A stretch of 64,000 nt of DNA from an uncultured Bacilli bacterium (GTDB taxonomy: Bacteria; Bacillota_I; Bacilli_A; RF39; UBA660): assembly GCA_934130545.1 (NCBI GenBank), contig CAKOYD010000003.1:1-64000 (forward strand), read 5' to 3'. Shown here piece after piece: positions 51,627 through 60,722 of this stretch (within the stretch, counting starts at the first letter, position 1; the number at the start of each line of letters is the position of its first letter). Below the pieces are notes generated by a model. That model saw nothing but the letters and a program-made list of their open reading frames with translations, searched no databases and was not told the DNA's origin. A program made the translations under genes and the position numbers.

Positions 51627-52610
51627 CTACTTACTTAAATTATTTAAATAATTTAATGCCTCCTCAAATGTATTTACTTTAATAATATCTATATCATAAT
51701 TATGCTCTTTTTTAACTTCCATGGCTTCTTCATAGTTAGCGGTTGGAACAAATACTAAATCCATTTTATTTTTAACAGCGCCCATTATTTTATATTTAAC
51801 GCCACCTATTTCTCCAACATTACCTTCAATATCAATTGTTCCAGTACCGGCTACTTTTAAGCCGTGAGTAATGTCTTCGCTAGTAATAGCATTATAAATG
51901 CTAAGGGCTAACATAAGGCCACCTGATGAACCACTTTCACTAGTTTTAAACTTAATATTAATTTCAGGATCTAGTTTATATTCATAATCAGTTTGAACAA
52001 TAATGCCTAATTTCTTTTCATCATCTAATTTAACTTTAAAACTATGTTCTTTATTATCACGCATAACGCTAATAGTAATTGTTTGGTTAGCTTCTTTTTT
52101 ATCTAATTCATTCTTTATATCAATAAGATTACTCACTTTAACATCATCAATACTAATAATATTATCGCCTATTTTTAAATCATTATCATTATAGTTAGCT
52201 AATATAACGTTATTATATCCAGTAATATTCACTGTTTTATTAGCGTATCTATAAGCAAGTATAGTGGCATTATCAATAGAGTTTTCTAACATTACTCTAT
52301 TTCTTATATAAATATCTTGAGCACTTTCATTAGATATTTGTCTTTCTTCTTGCTTTTCAATATCAAAACTTGGTAAAACTAAGCCCATTAAATATGTCAT
52401 AACATTACCGCGATACTCTGTTACATATAGTAAGTTAAGACTACCTTTACTAACGTACCCACCATCTATATCAATACGATTAGTAATATCAATTGTGCCA
52501 CCTGGGGCTTCAATATAGTATGGTAGTGGATAATTAGCAATTATTCCTACTATTACTAGTATCAATATATATTTAATATTATTTTTAAAAAACTCTTTAA
52601 TCTTATTCAT
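51627..52610 (-). CDS. ylbL: YlbL-type PDZ/Lon-like membrane protease
   Basis: 327 residues. N-terminal membrane helix (about 13-30), then YYIEAPGGTIDITNRI, a PDZ segment (VILANYNDNDLKIGDNIISI...), and a Lon-type catalytic domain with serine in ESGSSGGLMLALS (about 228) and lysine in GEIGGVKYKIMGA (about 271). It is a membrane-anchored serine protease with the catalytic side outside. In Bacillus subtilis ylbL sits near ylbJ, and the same neighbourhood is kept here in divergent form. Confidence 0.9.
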   Translation of the reverse strand: MNKIKEFFKNNIKYILILVIVGIIANYPLPYYIEAPGGTIDITNRIDIDGGYVSKGSLNLLYVTEYRGNVMTYLMGLVLPSFDIEKQEERQISNESAQDIYIRNRVMLENSIDNATILAYRYANKTVNITGYNNVILANYNDNDLKIGDNIISIDDVKVSNLIDIKNELDKKEANQTITISVMRDNKEHSFKVKLDDEKKLGIIVQTDYEYKLDPEINIKFKTSESGSSGGLMLALSIYNAITSEDITHGLKVAGTGTIDIEGNVGEIGGVKYKIMGAVKNKMDLVFVPTANYEEAMEVKKEHNYDIDIIKVNTFEEALNYLNNLSK

Positions 52611-52623
52611 AGTATCTCTCCTA

Positions 52624-52652
52624 TTATAATTAAACTTATTAAATCATATACT
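52624..52652 (+). promoter_or_regulatory. sigma-E-like promoter of ylbJ
   Basis: TTATAAT (52624-52630), a 14-base spacer, then CATATACT (52645-52652). The -10 fits CATAYAHT. It ends only five bases before the ylbJ ATG, which would make a leaderless message; no SD is present. Same spacing as before the yutH-like gene. Confidence 0.45.
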
Positions 52653-52657
52653 TAATT

Positions 52658-53593
52658 ATGAAAAACAAATATAAAAATTTATTAATTATTATTATATTAT
52701 TATTTATATTTTTTGAAATTTTATTTAATAAACTAATAATTATAAATACTGTTATGGAATCATTAAATATTTGGGTAAAGGCAATTATTCCTTCTTTATT
52801 CCCTTTCTTTGTTATTTCTGATTTATTAATTACTTATAATTTTATAGATTATATTCCTAATAAAATAAAAAAATATATTTGTAGATTATTAAATATTTCC
52901 GATAGTGCTTTGTCAATTCTTATACTTAGTATGGTATCAGGTTTTCCTTCTAATGGAAGAAATACGCATAATTTATATAATAAGGGTAAGATAAGTAAAG
53001 AAGAAGCAAGTTATATTTTAATGTATACTCATTTTTCAAGTCCGGTATTTATTTTAACTACTTGTTCATTAATATATTTAAGAAGTGAAAAACTAGGTAT
53101 TATTCTATTACTTAGTCATTATTTATCTAATATTATTATTGGTATTTTATTTAGAAATATTAATAATCCATCACTTGATAATTCTACCATAAAGGAACAT
53201 AAAAGTCAAAATTTTACAATTAATTTAATTAAATCTATAAGGTCTTCTATTGATAGTTTATTACTTATATTAGGTATTCTTACTGTGTTCTTAATTATAT
53301 CATCTTTAATTATAAATATTATTCATTCTAACTTATATACGAGTGCTATTATAAGAAGTATTTTAGAGATGACATTAGGCCTTAAATATATAGCTAGTTT
53401 AAATATATCAATGATGCATAAAGTAATATTATTTTCTGCTATTCTATCTTTTGGAGGATTATCTGTACATATGCAAGTAATGGCTCAGATAATAGAAGAT
53501 AAGATATCTTGTAAGTATTATCTAATAGGAAGAGTTTTTCAAGTACTATTTTCAATTATTTTAAGTTTTATATTTTATAAGATATTTATATAA
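52658..53593 (+). CDS. ylbJ: sporulation membrane protein YlbJ
   Basis: 311 residues with about eight hydrophobic helices and nucleoside-transporter-like gate segments. The family's conserved block is clear: WVKAIIPSLFPFFVISDLLI, then MVSGFPSNGRNTHNLYNKGKISKEEASYIL and THFSSPVFILTTC. In Bacillus subtilis YlbJ is made under sigma-E and is needed for spore cortex formation. It is divergent from ylbL and plus-strand, unlike its neighbours. The apparent lack of an SD together with a sigma-E-like -10 right before the ATG suggests a leaderless transcript. Confidence 0.85.
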   Translation: MKNKYKNLLIIIILLFIFFEILFNKLIIINTVMESLNIWVKAIIPSLFPFFVISDLLITYNFIDYIPNKIKKYICRLLNISDSALSILILSMVSGFPSNGRNTHNLYNKGKISKEEASYILMYTHFSSPVFILTTCSLIYLRSEKLGIILLLSHYLSNIIIGILFRNINNPSLDNSTIKEHKSQNFTINLIKSIRSSIDSLLLILGILTVFLIISSLIINIIHSNLYTSAIIRSILEMTLGLKYIASLNISMMHKVILFSAILSFGGLSVHMQVMAQIIEDKISCKYYLIGRVFQVLFSIILSFIFYKIFI

Positions 53594-53594
53594 A

Positions 53595-53621
53595 AGAAAA
53601 AAACTTATCACAGGGATAAGT
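53595..53621. terminator. terminator between ylbJ and the type VII cluster
   Basis: ACTTATC (53603-53609) and GATAAGT (53615-53621) with loop ACAGG. Minus strand continues into TTTTTTTC; the plus strand has CTTTTAG. Serves both convergent units. Confidence 0.75.
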
Positions 53622-53624
53622 CTT

Positions 53625-53930
53625 TTAGTTTAAACTTTCAGTATCTCTTAAAATAGATTGTTCAGTTGCTTTAACATCTTGGTTAGCAGAACTTATACTG
53701 TTAGCAAATTGTTCAACTAAAGATGTGTATGAATCAAACTTGCTTTTTAATTGATCATACTCGCTTCTAAATTGTTGACTAGCTTGACCTTCAAACATAC
53801 CACTTGAAAAAATATTATTCATTGTAGCATTGAAATCATCAAAAATGTTTTTCATATTAGAAGAATAATTTCTAATACTTGCAGCGTCAGCTTCAACTCT
53901 TTCATAAGTTATAGTTGTATTATTATTCAT
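53625..53930 (-). CDS. WXG100-family type VII secretion substrate
   Basis: 101 residues, two long amphipathic helices with the turn SGMFEGQASQQF near the middle; the classic W-x-G is F-E-G here. The end SILRDTESLN is typical for ESAT-6-like proteins. These are exported as helical hairpin dimers by the Ess/type VIIb machinery, alone or as partners of larger toxins. Last gene of the five-gene cluster; no essC, essB or yukD is in the window. Confidence 0.85.
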   Translation of the reverse strand: MNNNTTITYERVEADAASIRNYSSNMKNIFDDFNATMNNIFSSGMFEGQASQQFRSEYDQLKSKFDSYTSLVEQFANSISSANQDVKATEQSILRDTESLN

Positions 53931-53941
53931 ATTATCCCTCC

Positions 53942-54238
53942 TTATTGAAAACGTGTTCTTGATATAATATCATCTTGTGTTGTTTCTATCTTACCAGATG
54001 ATGTGATACAAAATTGACCATAACGACTAATAGTATTACACATACGTGTAAGGTCATCACTGTAGCTATAAATTTGATTAGCAATAGCCATAGCTTCTGG
54101 TGAAATATAATCACTATGTATCATTTCATCTACTGTTTTAAAAATATTATCGCTATTATTCTTAAAAGATTCTGCATTTTCTAATAATTTTTTACCACTA
54201 GCAGTTAAAGCAACTGGTGAAATACTAAATGCTCCCAT
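53942..54238 (-). CDS. WXG100-like small helical partner protein
   Basis: 98 residues with the two-helix hairpin layout of ESAT-6 proteins: SISPVALTASGKKLLENAESFKNNSDNIFKTVDEM, a turn at SDYISPEA in place of WxG, and SDDLTRMCNTISRYGQF. SD GGAGA-type sequence precedes it. Sits eleven bases before the canonical WXG100 gene. It may act as a partner or chaperone for the hydrolase effector upstream. Confidence 0.72.
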   Translation of the reverse strand: MGAFSISPVALTASGKKLLENAESFKNNSDNIFKTVDEMIHSDYISPEAMAIANQIYSYSDDLTRMCNTISRYGQFCITSSGKIETTQDDIISRTRFQ

Positions 54239-54328
54239 AATGTCTCCTTTCCAACATAATAATGTTCATATGTTATATGTTAAGTATATCATTAATTTAT
54301 CTTCAAGTAAATAATTTTACACGTATAT

Positions 54329-54685
54329 TTACACTATCTCAGAATCATCTTGCTTTTTTATTTCTTTAGTTTTTTCTTCATTTAATTCGCTTAATGTTTT
54401 CTTTAGTGTATCAACATTCTTTTCTATTATATCTAATGAGTCAACAAGTTTTTTTCTATTAGTATCTTGAATATCGTTATATATAGCACTGTTTTTTTCA
54501 CTCTTAATAGACTTAAATAGTAAATCAATACAGTCATTAATATAAAAATCAATTGAAATTAATGATTCTTGTAAATTGGTTAACTCTTTTATTTTTTTCT
54601 TATTGTTATATATCTTATCATCTAAATCGTATATTTTTTTTCTTTTATCATAGTCAAAATTATCTGCTTTTTTATTATTTACCAT
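54329..54685 (-). CDS. coiled-coil protein of the type VII cluster
   Basis: 118 residues, highly charged and predicted helical throughout: KRKKIYDLDDKIYNNKKKIKELTNLQESL, then IIEKNVDTLKKTLSELNEEKTKEIKK. It resembles the small helical accessory proteins that accompany LXG effectors of type VIIb systems, but no family can be named by eye. It lies eleven bases after the hydrolase gene, which supports a targeting-partner role. Confidence 0.65.
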   Translation of the reverse strand: MVNNKKADNFDYDKRKKIYDLDDKIYNNKKKIKELTNLQESLISIDFYINDCIDLLFKSIKSEKNSAIYNDIQDTNRKKLVDSLDIIEKNVDTLKKTLSELNEEKTKEIKKQDDSEIV

Positions 54686-54696
54686 ATATATACCTC

Positions 54697-56520
54697 TTAT
54701 ACTCTAATTATTTCTTTTAAATCATTATATTTATTTTTAAATTCACTAACACTTAAATTATTAAATGTACTATCATTAAATATTACTTTAACATATCTAT
54801 CTTTCATCATAATATTTTCTATACCACTATTACCATACATACTCTTCAAATTAAATAACGCATTAGCAGCATTCTCACTATTTCCGAAATCATAATAATA
54901 TTCAATACCTGTAATAGTCTCTCCATCTCGATGTAATATTACTTTAAACTCATTATTATAATCAAACACTACTTTATCATTAGTAGAATATAATTCATTA
55001 TACTCTGGAAACTCTTCTTTCCAATTAGTAATGGTATTAGTTTCTTCTCTAGGACTATCTTTTACTGGATTCCATTTCTTTTTCTTTTCAGGATTATCAG
55101 TTTTTGGTATTTCCTTACTTTTTTCACTCTCCTGACCATTATCATCCTTTTCAATAGCAGGTTGATCATCCATGACATTTTTAGTAATTAAATCCTTATT
55201 ATTACCATCAATATCATCATCCTTAATAGATTTATCCGTTTCTACCACTTTATCTATCAAGTCTACTCCAGCGCCAGTTCCCGCTAATTTTGAAACTAAA
55301 GTAGTGTCATCTTCATCATTAACTGTCTCTGCCTCACGAGCAATTTCTTTTTCTCCTTCATCTAGGGCAATACCACCTTCTTCCATTTGCTTCAAAGTAG
55401 CAACTAAACCACACAATAATGTTGAAGCTGCCATACAATAACTACTAACTATTTCAGGTATTTGTGTTGGAACTTTAGTAGTACTAGAACCGGCAGTTAA
55501 AGATACTTCACTACTTACAATTGTTGTATTTTTAACTGTTGATAATACATTATTAACATTGGATATTAAAATTCCTAAATCAGACTTTATATCAATATTA
55601 CTAACGTTAATAGCATTATTGCTTAATGCCTCTTTTAAATATCTTAAGTTACCTTTATATATTCTTTCGGTTAAAGGGCCAACATCTATGCCAAGGTAAC
55701 TATATAATTTATCTAAGGTATTGATATTTTCAACGCCTATTTTTTCCCATGAACCTGTTTCTAAATTCCTTGATTCATATAAGTATCCTGCATGAGCCCA
55801 ACTATTATAATTATGGGCTGCATCAGTAAAACTGGCATCTGTAAGATCAACATTAGTGTTATCATTTAAAAAGTCAATAAAGCCATCTTTAAAGAAAGCT
55901 TCTTCTGCTCCCCAGTGACCTACTCTGCCTGGTTCTAATACATTTAATACATTGCAACCATTATCAGTAAGTAAATCTAAGATGCTACTATATGTCGTAC
56001 CTAAAGAATGATAATGTCTCTCCTCACCATACCTACCGGTATAAGATATAAAAGCAGTTTGATTATCTTTATATAAATCATAGTTGTAATTGTAGCGTGT
56101 TTCTCCTTTTTGAGGGTAAGTTTCTACTAAATATACATTGGCTGGGTCGCTACTTGGATGTTTTTCTAAGTATGTATCTAGGACGCCAAAAGTGGAATAA
56201 TAACCACTACTATATCCAGATACTACTAGTTTGTTCTGATTAATATTTTTTTCACTTATAAAGTTGTCATATGAATTAACGACATCATTAAAATATTCTT
56301 CAGTAGTTCTATTACTGGCATTAGGCATCATAATTATTGATTTTGTATTGTTATATGCATTATTTAAATAGTTCATTGCGTCATTAGTATCGCCAATTGT
56401 ATTTCCACCACCATGCATATATAAAGCTACTTGGGTATCTGCAGGAATATTATTAGGATCAATTCCTTCTGGATAATATATTCTATATTGAACGCCATCT
56501 ATAAATGTATCTTGAAACAT
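54697..56520 (-). CDS. alpha/beta-hydrolase, candidate type VII effector
   Basis: 607 residues. The N-terminal 220 residues are an esterase/lipase-type alpha/beta hydrolase: VALYMHGGGNTIG is the oxyanion-hole loop, VSGYSSGYYSTFG holds the GxSxG nucleophile near 110, and the final histidine is probably in GRVGHWGAEEAFF. Residues about 280-400 are helical and hydrophobic (VSSYCMAASTLLCGLVATLKQM). A charged linker (about 400-490) leads to a small C-terminal alpha/beta domain. No Sec signal. The toxin domain comes first and the helical region later, as in the Staphylococcus aureus type VII lipase TslA. Substrate unknown. Confidence 0.7.
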   Translation of the reverse strand: MFQDTFIDGVQYRIYYPEGIDPNNIPADTQVALYMHGGGNTIGDTNDAMNYLNNAYNNTKSIIMMPNASNRTTEEYFNDVVNSYDNFISEKNINQNKLVVSGYSSGYYSTFGVLDTYLEKHPSSDPANVYLVETYPQKGETRYNYNYDLYKDNQTAFISYTGRYGEERHYHSLGTTYSSILDLLTDNGCNVLNVLEPGRVGHWGAEEAFFKDGFIDFLNDNTNVDLTDASFTDAAHNYNSWAHAGYLYESRNLETGSWEKIGVENINTLDKLYSYLGIDVGPLTERIYKGNLRYLKEALSNNAINVSNIDIKSDLGILISNVNNVLSTVKNTTIVSSEVSLTAGSSTTKVPTQIPEIVSSYCMAASTLLCGLVATLKQMEEGGIALDEGEKEIAREAETVNDEDDTTLVSKLAGTGAGVDLIDKVVETDKSIKDDDIDGNNKDLITKNVMDDQPAIEKDDNGQESEKSKEIPKTDNPEKKKKWNPVKDSPREETNTITNWKEEFPEYNELYSTNDKVVFDYNNEFKVILHRDGETITGIEYYYDFGNSENAANALFNLKSMYGNSGIENIMMKDRYVKVIFNDSTFNNLSVSEFKNKYNDLKEIIRV

Positions 56521-56532
56521 AATAATCGCTTC

Positions 56533-57102
56533 CTATACTATAGTACTAGCTACACTTGTACTAAAGTTCTCCAGCGTTGAACTTGTCTCTGCTAAAGAAG
56601 CCCATGCAGCTTCATCGGCTGCAGCTAATCCTTCTAATTTTTGTTTTTTCTTTTCTAATTCTTGTAATGTATTGGAATAACTACTAATTGTGTTATTAAT
56701 ATTTTTCTTTTCATCTTCAGTCAATCCAATTTCATTTAGTTGATTTTTTGAGTTAGTTATAACGTTATTGGTCAAATTAATATCATGATTTATATCTGGT
56801 AATAGACTATCATCAAGTTCAGGTTCATCACCTATGTAGTTTCTCATATTACTTAATGCAGTAGCAATAGCGTCTCGTGTGCTTATTGCGATAGAATGTC
56901 TTTTTTCCATTAAATCTCGATAGCTTTCCAATCGTGCTTTAAAAGCATCATAGACAGTGCCTTTTAGTTTCGTTCCAGTTTCTAATTCACTTATAAAATT
57001 ATCTAATGCAGTACATAGTTCTCTGGCTTCAACAGAATCTGTAGCAAGTACACGCCAAGCACTAGAAAGCATATCATTTATTTCACTTTTAATAACTTTC
57101 AT
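56533..57102 (-). CDS. LXG-like helical protein, first gene of the type VII cluster
   Basis: 189 residues from ATG codon 5 of the longest reading, which follows GAGGTG by four bases. Long amphipathic helices throughout: SEINDMLSSAWRVLATDSVEARELCTALDNFI, GTVYDAFKARLESYRDLMEKR, and KKQKLEGLAAADEAAWASLAETSSTLENF. The size and pattern resemble the N-terminal LXG/WXG-like delivery domain of type VIIb toxins, here as a separate protein. The hydrolase gene starts 12 bases downstream. Probably the delivery partner of that protein; inferred from position. Confidence 0.65.
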   Translation of the reverse strand: MKVIKSEINDMLSSAWRVLATDSVEARELCTALDNFISELETGTKLKGTVYDAFKARLESYRDLMEKRHSIAISTRDAIATALSNMRNYIGDEPELDDSLLPDINHDINLTNNVITNSKNQLNEIGLTEDEKKNINNTISSYSNTLQELEKKKQKLEGLAAADEAAWASLAETSSTLENFSTSVASTIV

Positions 57103-57194
57103 CTCACACCTCACAATAACATTTTTTTACATACTATAATAAGTATACCTTAGTTTATAAAATATATAAAGTTAAATTGACATAAAATTGACAA

Positions 57195-59546
57195 CTACAT
57201 AGAAATAAATTCCAATAAGCCAATAAACATATCAATAAACTTAGGTTCTAACTTATATTTCTTTAATTTTCTAATTTCTATTCTTTTCTTCTTTATTGAT
57301 AAATCACTAAATATTATTTTATCTATTCTATCTTTTAGGGTAGTTTCTATTTCCAAATCTTCAAGTATTGAGGATATTTCATCGTTAATAACTTGTGATG
57401 TAGATATTTCTATGTCAGTACCTTTTACTTTAACTTCAGCATTACTAACACTACTAATATCGTCAATAAATACTACTAAATCATTCTTATCTATATTATA
57501 TTTAACTTCTTTTTTTGTACCATTAACTAATACTTCTACACTATCGGGCATTTTAATATTCCTAAATCTAAGATAATAATTTCTTTTAAATTCTGGATAA
57601 TTACCTTCTTTTTTCTTAATCTTAACTACGTAGTCATTAGTTAAATAATCATAACTAATAGTAGTCATTAAGTATTCTTTATTAGTTAAATACTTATAAG
57701 ATACTCCATCATCTTCATATAAGTCATAACTACTAGAAGCCCCAGGAAATATTTGTAGTTCTAGGTTTGTTGGAATATTAATTGTCTTATCTAAAGAAAG
57801 TGGTATAATAGCGCCTTCTTTACAAAATATTGGGTATTCATCATCACGATAGAAACTAACATAATATTTATTACCAATAAACTTTTTACCCGTAATAAAG
57901 TCATACCAAGTACCATTAGGTACAAATACTCTTTGTACTACCCTATTCATAACTTTATTCTTAAGTTTTGTAATAGGTGCTATTAAAATACTTGAGCCAA
58001 AGAAATATTCATTACGATATCCTGGTTCATCATAAGCCCTAGGATAACTATAATATAATGGTATAATTAAAGGCTTACCATACTTATGGTACATATAAGC
58101 TTCTGTATATATGTATGGAATAAGTCTATTTCTCAAATTAAGATAATAATCAATAATATTCTGGTCTAGGCTATTCCATTTCCAAGGCTCTCTTTTATAA
58201 TATTTACCACTGGCAGAAGCTAACATCAGAATAGGACTAAAAGTACCAAGTTGAATATATCTAATATATAATTCTCTATCTTCAATACCTCCATAAAATC
58301 CTCCAATAGCATGGGCTATCCAAGATACTCCTATATTAGCTGCTGATAAATTATAAAATGGTATAGCATTTAAAACATCCCAACTAACCTTGGTTTTTCC
58401 TGTATATAGAATTGGATATCTATGTGGTGCAATTCCAGCATTCCTTGTGAGAATAACATTACGTACTTCATCATTTAACATATTATAGTGATAATTATCT
58501 AATAACCATAACCCTTTCTTATCATTAATATTATAATAATCAATATTAAATATACTAGGTTGTCCTTTCATTAAAGGATTAATAATTGTATCAAAATATA
58601 CCTTTATCTTATCATTGTTATATGGAACAAAAGATATTTTATCATCATTAATACTTTTTTTCTTTTTCTTACTAGTTACCGGAGGTAATATATTAACTAA
58701 TTCTGGATATCTATCATTATCTTTCGTTATAGATATATCAGGATTTATTGTTAATCCATACTTAATATTATAATAATCAAAATATTGTCTTATATTATTT
58801 TCATTAAATTTCTTACTATCTAATCGATAATTATCTAGAGCTTTATCTCCTAAAATGAATACTGATAGCATTATATTACTCTTAATAAAGTTCTTAATTA
58901 CTTCATCTACTTGATATATATTATAGTCTTCATCCTTATACCACCAATTACCTAAAGCATATCTAGGAATAAGCGTTGGATATCCCGTTAATAAAAAGTA
59001 ATCTTGTAAACATAACCCTAAATCTTTCTTATACATAAATACATATATATCAGTCTCTTTATTTTCTCTCTCTACATAATTATTCCCATCAAATATTAAA
59101 GAATTAGAATCATCTATTGAGACAAAACCATCCGTTGAGTATAAGCCTTTATCTAGTTTTAACTTATTATCAAAATCATCTAATGAATAATTTAAAGCTC
59201 CAAAGTTTCTGGCTTCAACATGACCTGGATACCACTCTTTATCTGTACCATTTAAACTTATCTTTAAATTACTAGTAGCCATCATCTTAGTAGGAGCAAT
59301 TGGTCTTTCCATAACATAAGTAAGTGTAAAATATGAGGTTTTAACTTGTAATAAAGTCTCTGTTGTATCTCTAAAGTAACTAACTTGAGGGAAGCTTCTA
59401 TTAACTACTAAACTTGTCTTATGATCTTCAAAAATGCCTTTCTTATTATACTCTAGTCTAACTAATCTCTCTGATAATATAGTAATTCGATAATTATTTC
59501 CTTGAATAATGTTCTTACTATCAGCCCTTGTTAATATATCTTCCAT
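57195..59546 (-). CDS. glycoside hydrolase family 31 protein with altered active site
   Basis: 783 residues. GH31 layout: N-terminal beta domain, catalytic barrel from about 205 (RYALGNWWYKDEDYN) to 520, and C-terminal beta domains (PIFCKEGAIIPLS; YDLYEDDG). The nucleophile position is kept as aspartate in FNIDYYN (336). The acid/base segment, normally with GD(T/N), reads YTGKTKVSW with lysine at 384, and the usual HDIGG reads HAIGG. Most GH31 enzymes are alpha-glucosidases or alpha-xylosidases; this one may have altered or lost activity. No signal peptide, so cytoplasmic. SD AGGAG. Confidence 0.85.
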   Translation of the reverse strand: MEDILTRADSKNIIQGNNYRITILSERLVRLEYNKKGIFEDHKTSLVVNRSFPQVSYFRDTTETLLQVKTSYFTLTYVMERPIAPTKMMATSNLKISLNGTDKEWYPGHVEARNFGALNYSLDDFDNKLKLDKGLYSTDGFVSIDDSNSLIFDGNNYVERENKETDIYVFMYKKDLGLCLQDYFLLTGYPTLIPRYALGNWWYKDEDYNIYQVDEVIKNFIKSNIMLSVFILGDKALDNYRLDSKKFNENNIRQYFDYYNIKYGLTINPDISITKDNDRYPELVNILPPVTSKKKKKSINDDKISFVPYNNDKIKVYFDTIINPLMKGQPSIFNIDYYNINDKKGLWLLDNYHYNMLNDEVRNVILTRNAGIAPHRYPILYTGKTKVSWDVLNAIPFYNLSAANIGVSWIAHAIGGFYGGIEDRELYIRYIQLGTFSPILMLASASGKYYKREPWKWNSLDQNIIDYYLNLRNRLIPYIYTEAYMYHKYGKPLIIPLYYSYPRAYDEPGYRNEYFFGSSILIAPITKLKNKVMNRVVQRVFVPNGTWYDFITGKKFIGNKYYVSFYRDDEYPIFCKEGAIIPLSLDKTINIPTNLELQIFPGASSSYDLYEDDGVSYKYLTNKEYLMTTISYDYLTNDYVVKIKKKEGNYPEFKRNYYLRFRNIKMPDSVEVLVNGTKKEVKYNIDKNDLVVFIDDISSVSNAEVKVKGTDIEISTSQVINDEISSILEDLEIETTLKDRIDKIIFSDLSIKKKRIEIRKLKKYKLEPKFIDMFIGLLEFISM

Positions 59547-59642
59547 GGCACCAACTCCTATTTATTATAATTGTAGTATACCATAATTATTTACTTTTTT
59601 AAATAGATTAATGATTATTTTTTATGATATTAGTAGTAGAAC

Positions 59643-59674
59643 AATAAAAAGAGTATTATATTTCAATTACTCTT
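59643..59674 (-). terminator. terminator after the polysaccharide deacetylase gene
   Basis: Minus strand AAGAGTA / TACTCTT with a 12-base loop, then TTTATT. Confidence 0.7.
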
Positions 59675-59683
59675 AATATAGTT

Positions 59684-60664
59684 TTATCTAGCACGACTAT
59701 ATACTTTTCCTTCTTTTAACTCAATATTGTGATAATAAAATAATTCACTGACTGTTACAGGCATATAACCTTTTTCTAACAATTTAGGTATTAATTTATC
59801 AACGGCATTAACACTTGATGTATATAAATCATGCATTAAGATAATGTCCCCTTCTTTTACTTTAGATAAAATACTATTAACAATACGATCAGAACTATGA
59901 TATTTCCAATCTAGGGTATCAATATTCCATATAATAATGGGCATATTACTATTTTTTCTAATTCTCTTACTAGTTTGTCCATAACTTGGTCTAAATAAAG
60001 TGGGATATTTGCCAGTAATACTATAAATTAAATCGTTTGTTTTATCGATTTCTAATTTAATATTTTCTTGTTTTTGCCTGGATAATATTTTATGACTATA
60101 GGTATGATTACCTATTTCCATACCAGATTTATCCATCTTTTTAATTACTTCTTTTTCGTTATTAATATTTGTACCTACTAAAAAGAACGTAGCTTTTACT
60201 TGGTATTTATTTAAGATATCTAATAATCTACTAGTGTTATGACTCGGCCCATCGTCAAATGTTAAGGCAATTAGTTTATAACCATTATAGATATTTTTGT
60301 TTAGATAGTTATAATTATTTAGAATACTCTTTTCTTCAGTTATTTGATTATTACTAGTATTTATGCAGAAGCATTTTTCTTGATAACTAGTAATATTATT
60401 ATTAAATTTATAGATATAGAAATTAACATGATAATTATTATCAATTAGGTTATAATCATAGTCAATAAAAGTATTTATGGCATTAGTGCTGTTAATAACA
60501 AATTCTTCAATATAGTTATCGATCTTTTTATTATTAAAGTATGGGTAATTAATAGTAATATTATTGCCATGATAAACTCTATTAGATATTTCTTCTTTTT
60601 TAGATAAAAAAATAAATAGTAATATTATACTTAAGATACAAATACTTTTTATTATTTTTTTCAT
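59684..60664 (-). CDS. membrane-anchored polysaccharide deacetylase, PdaC/PgdA type
   Basis: 326 residues. An N-terminal membrane anchor (about 6-21) is followed by a DUF4163-like region (HGNNITINYPYFNNKKID) and the NodB domain: LIALTFDDGPSHNTSRLL (metal and base Asp-Asp), MEIGNHTYSHK (H-x4-H), FRPSYGQ, IIWNIDTLDW, GDIILMHD. Such enzymes remove acetyl groups from peptidoglycan sugars, which raises lysozyme resistance; in Bacillus, PdaC has the same extra N-terminal domain. SD GTAGGTGA. Single-gene unit with terminator. Confidence 0.88.
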   Translation of the reverse strand: MKKIIKSICILSIILLFIFLSKKEEISNRVYHGNNITINYPYFNNKKIDNYIEEFVINSTNAINTFIDYDYNLIDNNYHVNFYIYKFNNNITSYQEKCFCINTSNNQITEEKSILNNYNYLNKNIYNGYKLIALTFDDGPSHNTSRLLDILNKYQVKATFFLVGTNINNEKEVIKKMDKSGMEIGNHTYSHKILSRQKQENIKLEIDKTNDLIYSITGKYPTLFRPSYGQTSKRIRKNSNMPIIIWNIDTLDWKYHSSDRIVNSILSKVKEGDIILMHDLYTSSVNAVDKLIPKLLEKGYMPVTVSELFYYHNIELKEGKVYSRAR

Positions 60665-60722
60665 AGTTCACCTACTAATAATATATTTATATTTAAGTAA
60701 TAAAATTATTATTTATTGTTAT

